This document shows positions 25,876 through 35,722 of a DNA stretch of 64,000 nucleotides, piece after piece; the first letter of the stretch is position 1, and the number at the start of each line of letters is the position of its first letter. The position numbers and the translations under genes were made by a program. The stretch covers positions 62,001-126,000 of the forward strand of contig CAZUDV010000009.1 in NCBI GenBank assembly GCA_964619555.1, given 5' to 3'. Under the pieces are notes generated by a model. It saw only the letters and a list, made by a program, of their open reading frames with translations. It ran no database searches and had not been told where the DNA came from. The DNA is from JAGOPY01 sp964619555 (lineage in GTDB: Bacteria > Bacteroidota > Bacteroidia > Bacteroidales > JAGOPY01).

Positions 25876-26499
25876 TTACATTTTTATGAAATTCTTTAGC
25901 AATAATTCTCCGGCATCATGGCTTTTTTCTGGATGATATTGCAAACCAATGATATTGTCTTTTTGTATTGCAGAGACAAACGGGTATTCATAAACTGTTT
26001 CATTGAGAACATCATTCATATCATTACATTCCAAATGAAAGGAATGTACGAAATAAAATTCCTGATCAGGATTCAGACCATTAAATAATGCACTAGTTTT
26101 CTTAATTGAAATGTTATTCCAGCCTATATGGGGAATTTTATATAATTGCTTATTCCCAATTTTGAATTTAATAACAATTGCATCAATCCAACCAAATCCT
26201 TCCGAGTTACCTTCCTCACTCCATTTAGCCATAAGCTGCATACCTAAACATATGCCTAGAATGGGTTTTTTCTTAATGAGTATATTTTCATTTAAATAAT
26301 CAAATAAGCCATTGTTTTTCAATTGAATAATGGCTTTTGTAAAATGTCCCACCCCAGGTAAGATATATTTATCAGCTTTTTCAAGTTCTTCTGGATTATC
26401 CGAAATAAATGACGTAGTTCTTATATTGTCCAGTTTTCTTTTAACAGAACCCAGATTACCCATACCGTAATTGATGATGCCTATTTTAGCTGAATTCAT
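25876..26499 (-). CDS. HisH2/WbuY-type glutamine amidotransferase subunit
   Basis: The 207-aa class I glutamine amidotransferase has YGMGNLGSV at the N-terminus, the nucleophile motif GICLGMQL (cysteine present) and the His-Glu pair in LQYHPEKSH. It supplies ammonia from glutamine. Next to HisF2 and WbpG it is predicted to serve acetamidino formation rather than histidine synthesis; no other his genes are present. Start ATG at 26499. A 105-bp AT-rich gap precedes it. Confidence 0.92.
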   Translation of the reverse strand: MNSAKIGIINYGMGNLGSVKRKLDNIRTTSFISDNPEELEKADKYILPGVGHFTKAIIQLKNNGLFDYLNENILIKKKPILGICLGMQLMAKWSEEGNSEGFGWIDAIVIKFKIGNKQLYKIPHIGWNNISIKKTSALFNGLNPDQEFYFVHSFHLECNDMNDVLNETVYEYPFVSAIQKDNIIGLQYHPEKSHDAGELLLKNFIKM

Positions 26500-26604
26500 C
26501 TTTCTATTATAAATTTTTTACCAATATTTTATATGAAACCTTATTAGTAATCACATATTTGTAAACAAGGTGTAATATTATTAATATTCAATAGGGTAAT
26601 GATA

Positions 26605-27111
26605 TTAACGTTTTCTTATCAACTTTGCGGGTACACCAGCATATATTCCATATGGCTCAGTATTTTTGGTAACAACTGCTCCGGCCCCTATTATTGAGCC
26701 TTTGCTGATATTAATCCCTGGAAGTATAATGCAGTTAAGTCCTATCCAGACATCATTTTCAACTTGAGTAATATTCACTGCTTTTTCACCTTGCAAAACC
26801 ATTGGAACATCTTTCGAACTGTATTCGTGCATAGCACCGGAAAATATGGTATTTCTGGCGATCATTACATAATCTCCAATAATTACATTGGATAATCTGA
26901 TATTGCTGTTTATCTGACAATAATTTCCAATACTGATATTTTTTCCCAATCCGACGTAAACTTTAGTGCCAATTTTTGTGCCTTTTCCGACTTTAATGAT
27001 TTGTCTTAATGATTTATATCGACACCATCCCGTAACTTTCCCCCAAACGCCTGGCAAAACTGGCAGGTGGCTAAATAATATATAATACAGGCCGATAAAT
27101 AAATATTTCAT
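26605..27111 (-). CDS. Hexapeptide-repeat acyltransferase (WcaF/WbbJ-like)
   Basis: The 168-aa protein has a short hydrophobic N-terminus (MKYLFIGLYYILFSHLPVLPG) followed by left-handed beta-helix hexapeptide repeats (VGLGKNISIGNYCQINSNIRL, GDYVMIARN) and the C-terminal IGAGAVVTKNTEPYGIYAGVPAKLI typical of sugar O- or N-acetyltransferases. The likely donor is acetyl-CoA, the acceptor a polymer sugar. Gaps of over 100 bp on both sides make its operon coupling looser than that of its neighbours. Confidence 0.85.
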   Translation of the reverse strand: MKYLFIGLYYILFSHLPVLPGVWGKVTGWCRYKSLRQIIKVGKGTKIGTKVYVGLGKNISIGNYCQINSNIRLSNVIIGDYVMIARNTIFSGAMHEYSSKDVPMVLQGEKAVNITQVENDVWIGLNCIILPGINISKGSIIGAGAVVTKNTEPYGIYAGVPAKLIRKR

Positions 27112-27286
27112 ATCGATGTAGTTAAATATTAAAAAGAAAGTAACATATTGACGTATTGCTTTTTAATACAATGAGTAAATTAAATTATTGAAGAATGATA
27201 AAGAACAAATTCTCAATTTCTATTTCAATTTACTGATGTAACTTGATTAATAATCTTAATATATCTATTTATCAAATTTTGCAGTA

Positions 27287-28816
27287 CTAATAATTGTTCT
27301 TGATTATTCCCATTATAGCATTTCCATAACTTACTATAGACAGACCTTTTTCATTCATTTCCAATGTATTAAGCGAATTCTCTCTGATAGTACTATGGAT
27401 TTTATTATCCAGAAATGAAATAACATCTGAATTTTGATCAGCAAAAATAACATCTCCGCTCTCGATCAAATTTTTATATAGCGACTTTCCTAAATCACTG
27501 GTTATTATTGAAGGAACATTGAAGTAATTTGCTTCTATTACAGTAGATGAATATTCTGTCATATGAATAAGTGCCACCTGAAGAACTGCAAACAAGGGAA
27601 ATGATTTAGAGAATAGGATGTCATAATTACTATAATTGTTTTTATTCAATTTTGCGATTAAAATTTTTATCTGAAACTCAGTATTACTATGGTGTGGTCT
27701 GATAATCCAGAATACCTTTTCTTTTGATAATCCAATCGCTTTCAAAAGTATTTCATTAAGGTCCGCTTTATCCTGTAATGTAATAAGACCTATCTTATTA
27801 TAACCTTTTTCATTTACAAATTCTTTAATTTTGAATGACAAGTGATCAAAATAGTTTTTTCTGGTTAAAAAATCAATTAGTAATAGGTTGCCGCAAACAA
27901 TTGCAGAATGTAACCCTTTTGAATTAGCGTAAAGAGAGTTTAAAGCCCCCTTTTCAAATTCCGACCATACCAAAAAATAATCCGGAAGACTATTCCACCC
28001 TTTTATCGGAGAATATTTCCAGGACCCATATGCTATGTGATAATCTCCCTGTACCCCATGTTGAATGTCAATAGCTTTAATATTCAATTTTTTAGCAGCA
28101 TTAGTCAGAGCTATGCCAACATATCCGTAATACGGTATCATAATAATACACTTCGTATTTTTCTTTCTTAAATACTTTTCAAGCATATGACTCACGTGCG
28201 CCACGTATAAGATATCATTTATTGCTTTTTTTTCATTGAGAACGATCCTACCATCCAGTTCATGATTGAGAGATGTTAATAGATTTTTTACATCTTTTTT
28301 AAGTTCTTTTGAAATTATATAATCCAGCTTGGATTTTATTTTTGAAAACCATAGAATATGTTCAAACAATGAAGAATCATGAAACCCTGGAAATCTAAAA
28401 TCAAAGTTTTTAATCCTTTCTAATGTTTCGAAAATAATGGATTTCGAAATTAAATAGTCTCGAATGGAATCAAAGAAAGCATCAGAATATTTTCCATTGA
28501 ATTTAAATCTTTTATTTAGATTGGCTGTAAATATTATTACATCAGCATTTGTAAGGCGTAAAGGATATTTTAAGTAATAATAGCAATATTTAATCAGGAA
28601 TATAAAATAAGTCCATAAGACAAAGAGTTTTGATTTTTTTGAAATGGATGATCTTTGCAATGAATTTTTGTTGACCGTATAAGACAGTTGAGTGAGTTTG
28701 ACAACAGGATAAATTTCAATGCCTTTATATCTCTTTGATATCAAATCTGGATTTTCCGATTCGAAGTTATCTACAATCTTAAAAAAGGATTCAATTGGAT
28801 TTATTGTTTCAACCAT
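27287..28816 (-). CDS. Putative GT-B-fold glycosyl/polyol-phosphate transferase of the glycan locus
   Basis: I recognise no exact family for this 509-aa protein. The C-terminal half has features of capsule-type GT-B transferases: YVGIALTNAAKKLNIKAIDIQHGVQ (about 225-255), LPDYFLVWSEFEK, FWIIRPHHSNTE and TEYSSTVIEANYFNVPSI, which resemble nucleotide-binding loops. The N-terminal half is Lys/Ile/Phe-rich and diverged. Position between an acyltransferase and a GT4 gene supports a transferase role. Product and donor unknown. Confidence 0.55.
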   Translation of the reverse strand: MVETINPIESFFKIVDNFESENPDLISKRYKGIEIYPVVKLTQLSYTVNKNSLQRSSISKKSKLFVLWTYFIFLIKYCYYYLKYPLRLTNADVIIFTANLNKRFKFNGKYSDAFFDSIRDYLISKSIIFETLERIKNFDFRFPGFHDSSLFEHILWFSKIKSKLDYIISKELKKDVKNLLTSLNHELDGRIVLNEKKAINDILYVAHVSHMLEKYLRKKNTKCIIMIPYYGYVGIALTNAAKKLNIKAIDIQHGVQGDYHIAYGSWKYSPIKGWNSLPDYFLVWSEFEKGALNSLYANSKGLHSAIVCGNLLLIDFLTRKNYFDHLSFKIKEFVNEKGYNKIGLITLQDKADLNEILLKAIGLSKEKVFWIIRPHHSNTEFQIKILIAKLNKNNYSNYDILFSKSFPLFAVLQVALIHMTEYSSTVIEANYFNVPSIITSDLGKSLYKNLIESGDVIFADQNSDVISFLDNKIHSTIRENSLNTLEMNEKGLSIVSYGNAIMGIIKNNY

Positions 28817-28931
28817 CTATAAGGAAATAATTTTCCAATTAATGTTAAGTCAATGACTAATATGGGATAATTAAGAAATTATGCAATTATTATTATGGAA
28901 AATGGACTATTGATTTTTAATTATAAGCCAG

Positions 28932-30248
28932 CTATAACTTACAAATTTTATTAATGGCTTTGATCCAAGAATCAGTATAAACTTCTTTTGAATGGTCTGA
29001 TAAATAGCGTTTATATGCTGCCTGACCATATTCTTCAGCTTTTTTCGGATATTGAAGTAGATCCTCCATTGCATTGGCAAATTCATTAATCCTAAAGGGT
29101 TCAACCAATATCGCTTCTTTACCTTTCGCAAGAATATCTGAGGTACCTGGGATAGCAAAACTGATTATGGGCAATTTTAAAAGCATAGCTTCTCTGAGAA
29201 CCCTGGACACACCTTCTGATGTTGATGTCTGCAATAGTACATTCGCATGAGACATATATCTGAGGTAATCTTGACGATGTCCATGGAAAAAAACCCTATC
29301 CTTTAATTGCAAATCTTTTATTAGGTTATCTATCAGTTCTTTAAATTGAGGGTCAATAACTCTTCCCACGAAGTGTAACTGCGAATTTGGAAATTTCATA
29401 GAAACTTCCGAGAATGCTTGAATTGAACGATCCTGTGCTTTTCGTGGCTGCACGGATCCAACATTAAGAAATATATATTTTCCACTATCGTATGGACTTT
29501 CATTCTGCCTGGATGAATGAACAGCGGATTCATTACTGGTTGGTTTGATCACTAAGGTTCTATCCCTTAATTCAGGGTATTTTTGCTTAAATTGAAGTTC
29601 TTGATCATTAGCCTGGAAGAGTATGTAATCAAATTGAGAAATAAAATCATGATAAAGGGTTTTACTTTTATTATTGTATGAAGGCCTGTTTTGTTCAATC
29701 AACCAGCCCGACTCAAAAGCCTCAATTGAACCTGCATGATTAAATACAATTTTACCATTGAATAATGTCTTCAAATAATTGGAAGCACCGCTAAAAAAAC
29801 CGGAGGCTACAATAATTATGTCTGTTTCTCTTAAGGATTGGTAGAATTTACCTCTATCAATAATACTGTTGATTGAGTTAATTATATTCGCTATTAATCT
29901 ACCAAAAACCTCATATAAAAAATTGCGGTTATATTTAATTGAATTTTTTCGATACATTTTGATGCGCGCACTCATAGATAACCTTCCAGATCCGGTAAAT
30001 GGCAGATATAAATACTTGTTAAGGTCATGAGGTATAGCATAGATGCTTTGAATGGGTATGGTGGTCTTATATTTTTTTCTGTCTTTAATGAAGTACAAGA
30101 ACCGGGAAGAACCGGTTAATCCAATTTTTATATTATAGCCCAGGGAATGGAGTGTTTCAGCGATATCTAAGGCAGAAGATAATCCTCCGCTATTCCTTGA
30201 TATCATGGATGTAAGCAGTATAATACTTACCTGGCGTTCCTTGCTCAT
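28932..30248 (-). CDS. Glycosyltransferase family 4 protein
   Basis: The 438-aa protein has the GT4 arrangement: an N-terminal acceptor domain (SRNSGGLSSALDIAETLHSLGYNI), then FLNVGSVQPRKAQDRSIQAF, LHFVGRVID, VFFHGHRQDYLRYMSHANVLLQTSTSEGVSRVLREAMLLKLPII and the donor-site E-x7-E element around SEGVSRVLREAM. It is expected to add a sugar to the repeat unit on undecaprenyl diphosphate at the cytoplasmic face of the membrane. Confidence 0.88.
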   Translation of the reverse strand: MSKERQVSIILLTSMISRNSGGLSSALDIAETLHSLGYNIKIGLTGSSRFLYFIKDRKKYKTTIPIQSIYAIPHDLNKYLYLPFTGSGRLSMSARIKMYRKNSIKYNRNFLYEVFGRLIANIINSINSIIDRGKFYQSLRETDIIIVASGFFSGASNYLKTLFNGKIVFNHAGSIEAFESGWLIEQNRPSYNNKSKTLYHDFISQFDYILFQANDQELQFKQKYPELRDRTLVIKPTSNESAVHSSRQNESPYDSGKYIFLNVGSVQPRKAQDRSIQAFSEVSMKFPNSQLHFVGRVIDPQFKELIDNLIKDLQLKDRVFFHGHRQDYLRYMSHANVLLQTSTSEGVSRVLREAMLLKLPIISFAIPGTSDILAKGKEAILVEPFRINEFANAMEDLLQYPKKAEEYGQAAYKRYLSDHSKEVYTDSWIKAINKICKL

Positions 30249-30321
30249 CGATTAATACAAAATGATTTTGATAAAAGACTATTTAATTCTTCATGTTAAT
30301 GAAAAATCAGGTAGTGTGTTT

Positions 30322-31551
30322 TTAAGAACTGCGAATAAGATATTTATCTGAATCGAGGATTCTCATGTAAAGACCAAAACTAAAGAAAATGAAAGCAGTG
30401 AATGTTGTGTGTCGCAAAACTGCGCCTGAGAACCCTAAGAAAAAACTCAATATTAATATTATTGTTAAAATATATTTTGCCACAAATGAATAGGGAGAGT
30501 TTAGAGATTTATGTTTTAGAGTCTTATTTAACAAGTTCAAGAAAACTATTAAAAACAATAACACTCCAATAATTCCAGTGGAATAAAGCAAAATACCATA
30601 ATCTGTGTGGATAGGTCGTTCCCTCTTAAATATATCTTCTCCAAATTCTCGGGTGTCGAAAAATTCGAAACTCCCTAGTAATTTATTATCCAATTCAGAT
30701 CTCTGGTAGCGATCAATTATTTCGTTTACCTCAACATATCTCCCTTCTGCGCTTATGTTTTCCATGCTAGGGTCAAACCTCGATTCACGTAAGGAAAACC
30801 TATCCATTATGGATTCCCAGGAAAAGATAATAATTATTGGGATTAACAAAAGTGTAATTAAAGTCCACGGGGAGAACAACACTTTTGATTTTGATTTACT
30901 TAATAATAATGATGATAAAATTCCTGCCCCAATGATAAAAATGCTTGTCCGTCTCATAACAAATATGTTAATAAAAACAGAAGCAATTAGTAAAATAACA
31001 ATTATAATTTTCTCCTGGTTATTATAATATCCCTGCATCAAATAAATGAAGGAAAATACCACGCTAAGTGCAAGGATATATATATTTTGTGCTCCCAACG
31101 TGCCCAAATTCAATAAGTCTGTAGAATACTGATACGATACTAGTACATATTTTCCAAGGCCTGCAAGTACAGAAATACTATATATACTTGCGACTAGCAT
31201 TATTAGCATGCTGATCCTCATAATTATTATATGGCCGGAATTAATATTCATCCCATAACCAACATAATACATGAAAAAGATAGCCGTGATCTGAATAAAG
31301 AGATTAATCCAGGACCAATGCAGACCATTTGTTAAGATGGATAGTATTAAAACAAATCCCAGGTAATAAATAAAATAATTAATAAATCTCAGTTTAAATA
31401 TATTTTTCCGGGCAAACAATATTACGAAGGATAATAGTAAAAGTGTTTTTACTATCAGGATGAAGGAGGTGAAGACTACAAAACCGAAAAGTATATCCAA
31501 TCCAAACAAAAAGGGAAAAAGTAAAATCAGGCTTCTATCTTTGGCTGCCAT
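30322..31551 (-). CDS. O-antigen polymerase (Wzy-like)
   Basis: The 409-aa protein is almost entirely hydrophobic, with roughly 10-12 transmembrane helices. One large hydrophilic loop (about 240-310, RFSLRESRFDPSMENISAEGRYVEVNE ... ERPIHTDYGILLYSTG) lies before the last helices. This is the layout of Wzy/O-antigen ligase-type polymerases, which join repeat units in the periplasm. Sequence is poorly conserved in the family, so the call rests on topology and on its position beside Wzx and glycosyltransferase genes. Confidence 0.75.
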   Translation of the reverse strand: MAAKDRSLILLFPFLFGLDILFGFVVFTSFILIVKTLLLLSFVILFARKNIFKLRFINYFIYYLGFVLILSILTNGLHWSWINLFIQITAIFFMYYVGYGMNINSGHIIIMRISMLIMLVASIYSISVLAGLGKYVLVSYQYSTDLLNLGTLGAQNIYILALSVVFSFIYLMQGYYNNQEKIIIVILLIASVFINIFVMRRTSIFIIGAGILSSLLLSKSKSKVLFSPWTLITLLLIPIIIIFSWESIMDRFSLRESRFDPSMENISAEGRYVEVNEIIDRYQRSELDNKLLGSFEFFDTREFGEDIFKRERPIHTDYGILLYSTGIIGVLLFLIVFLNLLNKTLKHKSLNSPYSFVAKYILTIILILSFFLGFSGAVLRHTTFTAFIFFSFGLYMRILDSDKYLIRSS

Positions 31552-31582
31552 GAGAATTTATTAATGGCACAAACTTATGTCT

Positions 31583-32782
31583 TTATTTCTTGATCTTGAT
31601 GAATTCACCAACGTATTTCTTAATCTTGAAGAATTTATAATACAAATTAAGATCGAATAAATACTGCTTTGATTGTATTGTATATTGATGAAACCTATTA
31701 CCAATATTATCAATGGAATGGTTTCTGTTAACATAATGAAAACATTTAGTCGAAACCGTGTTTAACCTCTCATCATGCATAATATCAATAACTTCATTTA
31801 TTTGCACTCCAATATCATTGTTTTGTAACCACAATGGAATGCCCAGGGAGTTATCTGTTGTTTCAAACAACCACCTGTATTTGTAATTCGCAGGCAATTC
31901 ATCATTTGAGGGGTCCAATATTATTGTCGGTATTCCCAGTTTTGCCGTATCCAGTAATGCTGTGCCCATGGCAAATGCCAAATCAATGGTAGTCTTTAAA
32001 AATTGGGTCAGCTTATCTGCAAATAATCCCTCATGAAATGCAATATGGTGTGGGTAATTGTTAAAATCAAATGGACCCATCAGATCAATGAATTCCTTTT
32101 TATCATTCGTGATAATATGAATATTGAATTTCGTATATTGAATATTTTTCAGGTCCAATAACAATCTTTTCAAGGGCAATACTTTAATTAATTCATTGCT
32201 TCTGCCAATATAACTGATATTCAATATTTCCCTGTTTTTGGTCACATCGTATTGATTATCATCAAAAGTTTGAATAGGAATTGGTAGAATAGGCACAGAC
32301 TTGATGTCAATTCTCAGTTTCTTGTATTTAAGTAAATTTGCGCCATCCATTACAGCAAATGCATTATTAACCAGTAATTTATCCAGAAAGGAGTTAAGCA
32401 AGTATTGGGAAATGAGATTTTCTGTATTGTAGGACCTTTTATTTATCGACATTCTGATACCAAAGGAATCATACACGGTTGTTGGAAATACCTGGTAAAG
32501 AAAGATTTTACCTTTTTTATTACCACCATTCAATAGTCCATTTCTTACATCTCCAAAAAACACGTATATATCATCATCGGACATGGATATTGGTTTGCAA
32601 GAATCTGCAGGTATGAACTTATAGTTTATAGCTTCATTATCAAGTATTTTTTTAATAAAACCATCGTGATAATCGATCAAGGCGATTTCATTCAGTTGAT
32701 TCTGTGTTATAAACTTGGCCAGGTTATATATGAGAATTTGGATTCCTCCAACTCTATGTCTTGGATGTGAAAAGACTAACAT
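31583..32782 (-). CDS. Putative glycosyltransferase (GT-B-like)
   Basis: The 399-aa protein begins LVFSHPRHRVGGIQILIYNLAKFI, the opening of many GT4-type transferases. Further on are ISYIGRSNELIKVLPLKRLL and a late TALLDTAKLGIPTIIL element, equivalent to the donor site E-x-A-x-x-x-G-x-P. It lacks a clear E-x7-E. It is probably a diverged glycosyltransferase acting on the repeat unit. Confidence 0.65.
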   Translation of the reverse strand: MLVFSHPRHRVGGIQILIYNLAKFITQNQLNEIALIDYHDGFIKKILDNEAINYKFIPADSCKPISMSDDDIYVFFGDVRNGLLNGGNKKGKIFLYQVFPTTVYDSFGIRMSINKRSYNTENLISQYLLNSFLDKLLVNNAFAVMDGANLLKYKKLRIDIKSVPILPIPIQTFDDNQYDVTKNREILNISYIGRSNELIKVLPLKRLLLDLKNIQYTKFNIHIITNDKKEFIDLMGPFDFNNYPHHIAFHEGLFADKLTQFLKTTIDLAFAMGTALLDTAKLGIPTIILDPSNDELPANYKYRWLFETTDNSLGIPLWLQNNDIGVQINEVIDIMHDERLNTVSTKCFHYVNRNHSIDNIGNRFHQYTIQSKQYLFDLNLYYKFFKIKKYVGEFIKIKK

Positions 32783-32874
32783 GGTCTATCGGCTAATTCT
32801 TCAATGAAACATTTCAAGTTTAAGTATTTAATTAGGGGAGCCAAGAAGTAAATCACATCAATAATGAATAATAT

Positions 32875-33561
32875 TCATTTATTTTCATAGGTAATAATCT
32901 GTTCTGCCACAATCCAGTCCATCATTGTATCCAGGTCATGCGAGCTGATTTCATCCATTAGATACTTACGAACCTTTTTAAGTTGACCAATGGGTTTATT
33001 TTTGATTATTTCCACATGCATAATATATATTGCACCATTCACTTCAAAAACTTTTGGACAATCCTGTCTTCTGATATAATTACCATTTTTAGATTTCACC
33101 AGCCATCCCTCTTCATTTTCTTCCATTAATACATAATATGGATTTGATTTTGTTTCTTTTACAGAAATTACCATTTCGCAATTGTCATCAAAAAGATCAA
33201 GCGCCTCACTTATATGTTTTCCATTTCTAAACGGAGATGTAGGCTGGAGCAATATTAGGGTATCCGGGAAATAATTGTTATTTTCATAGAAATCTATTGC
33301 ATGCAATATCACTTCATAAGAACCAGAAACATCTGTGGCTAGTTCAGCGGGCCTAAGAAATGGAACTATAAGCCCCAATCCTTCAACAATGGATTTAATC
33401 TCAACGCAATCGGTAGAAACACAAATTATTTCATCGCGGAAAACTTCTCTGGCGGCATCAACCGCATACTGCACCAAAGGCTTACCTCCCAGCAGCTTAA
33501 AATTTTTACCTGGTATGCCTTTTGAGCCTCCACGGGCCGGAATGACTACTAATGGGTTCAT
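32875..33561 (-). CDS. CMP-nonulosonate (acylneuraminate) cytidylyltransferase, LegF/NeuA type
   Basis: The 228-aa enzyme activates a nonulosonic acid with CTP. Family motifs are IPARGGSKGIPGKNFKLLGGKPLVQYAVD (8-36), ISTDCVEIKSI-like text, LLQPTSPFRNGKHI and RRQDCPKVFEVNGAIYI. Its start overlaps the stop of the CBS-nucleotidyltransferase gene by 4 nt, so translation is probably coupled. With NeuB/LegI and NeuC/LegG upstream it closes a CMP-legionaminic-type route. Confidence 0.93.
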   Translation of the reverse strand: MNPLVVIPARGGSKGIPGKNFKLLGGKPLVQYAVDAAREVFRDEIICVSTDCVEIKSIVEGLGLIVPFLRPAELATDVSGSYEVILHAIDFYENNNYFPDTLILLQPTSPFRNGKHISEALDLFDDNCEMVISVKETKSNPYYVLMEENEEGWLVKSKNGNYIRRQDCPKVFEVNGAIYIMHVEIIKNKPIGQLKKVRKYLMDEISSHDLDTMMDWIVAEQIITYENK

Positions 33562-34607
33562 TTAAAATTTAATGTTTCAACATCTTTTTTTGCTTTTTCA
33601 TAGTCTTCATGACGTCCAATATCGAGCCAATAGCCGGATAAGGGATACGATATGACTTTTTTGCCTTTACTTATCAAATATTCCATTAGGTCAGTGGCAT
33701 TATAGGGCTTCCCTTTGGGAATATAATCCAGGACACTTTTCTTCATTAAATATATACCTCCGTTTGAATAGAAGATATAGCTGGGCTTTTCCCTTAAATT
33801 CAGCACGTGCCCATTGTTGGTTTCAAGCACTGCATATGGGACATTCACCGTATATGGGATAGTAACAACAGAAAAATCGGCATTATGCTTAAGGAAATTA
33901 ATGAAGAATTGCTCATAGTCAATATTTGTCAAGATATCTGAATTGGCGATCAACACATATTCATGAACAAAGTCATTTATTTTAGAAACAGCACCAATTG
34001 TGCCTAATGGCATATCCTCATATAAATACTGAATATGAATATTTTTATCTTTTCCATCGCCAAAATAATCTTCTATTTGCTTGCCAAGGTAATTTAATGT
34101 AATCCAAAAATCATCAATGCCAAATTGTCGTAACCGGCCTAGGTTATATTCTAAGATCGGTTTTTCAGCTATTTTGAGAAGTGGTTTTGGGGTACTATCA
34201 GTCAATGGACGGAGGCGCTCTCCCCTACCTCCGGCCATGATTACAGCATCCACAGGCAGGTATGATTTTATTTCCCTGAAATTAATGACATTGACTACTT
34301 TATCATTTTTGTCAAGAATAGGGATTATGCGAAAATTATTTTCACGGTATTCTATTACTTTATTGATATTTCGTTCTCCTTTTCTTAAGTACTTTGGATT
34401 GTACTGGATGATATCATCAACAATATTTTCAAGGCCAAATCCCTTTAGCAGGCCCCTGCGAACATCTCCATCGGTTAGTGAACCAATTAGTATATCTTGT
34501 TCATCTACAATAAAGGTTATAGCATCTTGTGCAAGATAATTAAGCCTTTCAAGGGCACTTCTTATTGTGCTGCCTTTAATAAGTAAATGTCTTCGGTATG
34601 TTTTCAA
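33558..34607 (-). CDS. CBS-domain sugar nucleotidyltransferase (PtmE-like)
   Basis: The 349-aa protein has two N-terminal CBS motifs (about 1-115, IVDEQDILIGSLTDGDVRRGLLKG) and a C-terminal nucleotidyltransferase domain starting MAGGRGERLRPLTDSTPKPLLKI (about 125-147). This layout is that of PtmE, which in Campylobacter jejuni makes GDP-glucosamine-type donors for legionaminic acid. The GDP-linked substrate is inferred from that analogy. It overlaps both neighbours by 4 nt. Confidence 0.88.
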   Translation of the reverse strand: MKTYRRHLLIKGSTIRSALERLNYLAQDAITFIVDEQDILIGSLTDGDVRRGLLKGFGLENIVDDIIQYNPKYLRKGERNINKVIEYRENNFRIIPILDKNDKVVNVINFREIKSYLPVDAVIMAGGRGERLRPLTDSTPKPLLKIAEKPILEYNLGRLRQFGIDDFWITLNYLGKQIEDYFGDGKDKNIHIQYLYEDMPLGTIGAVSKINDFVHEYVLIANSDILTNIDYEQFFINFLKHNADFSVVTIPYTVNVPYAVLETNNGHVLNLREKPSYIFYSNGGIYLMKKSVLDYIPKGKPYNATDLMEYLISKGKKVISYPLSGYWLDIGRHEDYEKAKKDVETLNFK

Positions 34608-35722
34608 ACTTTGAAATTCTTTAATTTGGCCAATATTACATGAATAGCGCCATTTTTGTGATAAATGTTTATTCCTTTGTATTTGCCCAATTGAGTAATT
34701 TCTTGAATTTTCTCAAGGATTTTGTTTTTATCATACGGGCAAGAAAACACATTCGGACCAAACTCTCTTCCAATCTGTCTTTCACCTATATTTAGAAAAT
34801 ATTTATTAAATGAGCCTGATTCAGATATACCGCTTGATGTATTTCCAATCATCAGTTGTGAGTGTTTCATACAGGTAAAATAGGATTGAGTACCAAAGGT
34901 TTCTATCAAATGAATTTTATCTTCATATTCCTGTTTCAAGTTATAATAAGTTTTTCTATAATATTTGCCTGCAGTATCTGCATTTGGCATGGTAATGACT
35001 AACTGAAATGAAGACACTAAATCCTTAAGGACTTCATATATGATTAAAGCATGATACTTATTATTTTCAGGATGAATTGTTTCAGGATGAAAAGTGACAA
35101 GGATAGTTGGTAATTCCATGTCAATCAACCACTTGTGTTTAAATTCTTCAATTGATAATAAATCTAGATTTTCTATATCTTCTAGGCTAAGAACTCCTAC
35201 TACATCAATAGAATAATAACTATTTACCATACGTTTGATTCTCTCAGCATTTCTCTGTGTTGATGTAAAATGCATAACAGAAGCGTGAGTCATTCCGTCA
35301 CGATAGACATTATCAATTGCACCGAGGCTTTGATCGCCACCATAAAGATGCGCAAATTTTACTCCAAATGGGACACCTGATATCACAGCGGCGAACATTT
35401 CATAACGATCCCCAAGACAAAGAACAATATCAAAATTATCATTATGATTTGCCCAAAAATCTGCAAATTTTAATGAAGTTAAAGCAGCTGATGTTGCAAT
35501 GGCATTTTCAGTATCATCGGCTATAACCGTGGGAATTCTATAATTGACTCTAAAGTTTTCTTCTAAGATATTATTTATAGTATATCCGTGGATTTGAGAC
35601 AGATGGGTTCCAAACACGATTAAATCAAATATTATATCATTATCTTGTTGAAATGCCCTTAACAAAGGAAGATATACCCCGAAATCTGCCCTAGAACTTG
35701 TTAGTACTCCGATTCTTACCAT
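34604..35722 (-). CDS. UDP/GDP-sugar 2-epimerase, hydrolysing (NeuC/LegG family)
   Basis: The 372-aa enzyme belongs to the hydrolysing 2-epimerases that give a free 2-acetamido sugar for nonulosonic acid synthesis. Motifs are VLTSSRADFGVYLPLLRAF (6-24), CLGDRYEMFAAVISGVPFGVKFAHLYGGD, VTFHPETIHPENN and MIGNTSSGISES. Of the two epimerases in the window (the other is wecB), only this one sits inside the NeuB/CMP-synthetase block. It overlaps NeuB by 7 nt. Confidence 0.93.
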   Translation of the reverse strand: MVRIGVLTSSRADFGVYLPLLRAFQQDNDIIFDLIVFGTHLSQIHGYTINNILEENFRVNYRIPTVIADDTENAIATSAALTSLKFADFWANHNDNFDIVLCLGDRYEMFAAVISGVPFGVKFAHLYGGDQSLGAIDNVYRDGMTHASVMHFTSTQRNAERIKRMVNSYYSIDVVGVLSLEDIENLDLLSIEEFKHKWLIDMELPTILVTFHPETIHPENNKYHALIIYEVLKDLVSSFQLVITMPNADTAGKYYRKTYYNLKQEYEDKIHLIETFGTQSYFTCMKHSQLMIGNTSSGISESGSFNKYFLNIGERQIGREFGPNVFSCPYDKNKILEKIQEITQLGKYKGINIYHKNGAIHVILAKLKNFKV

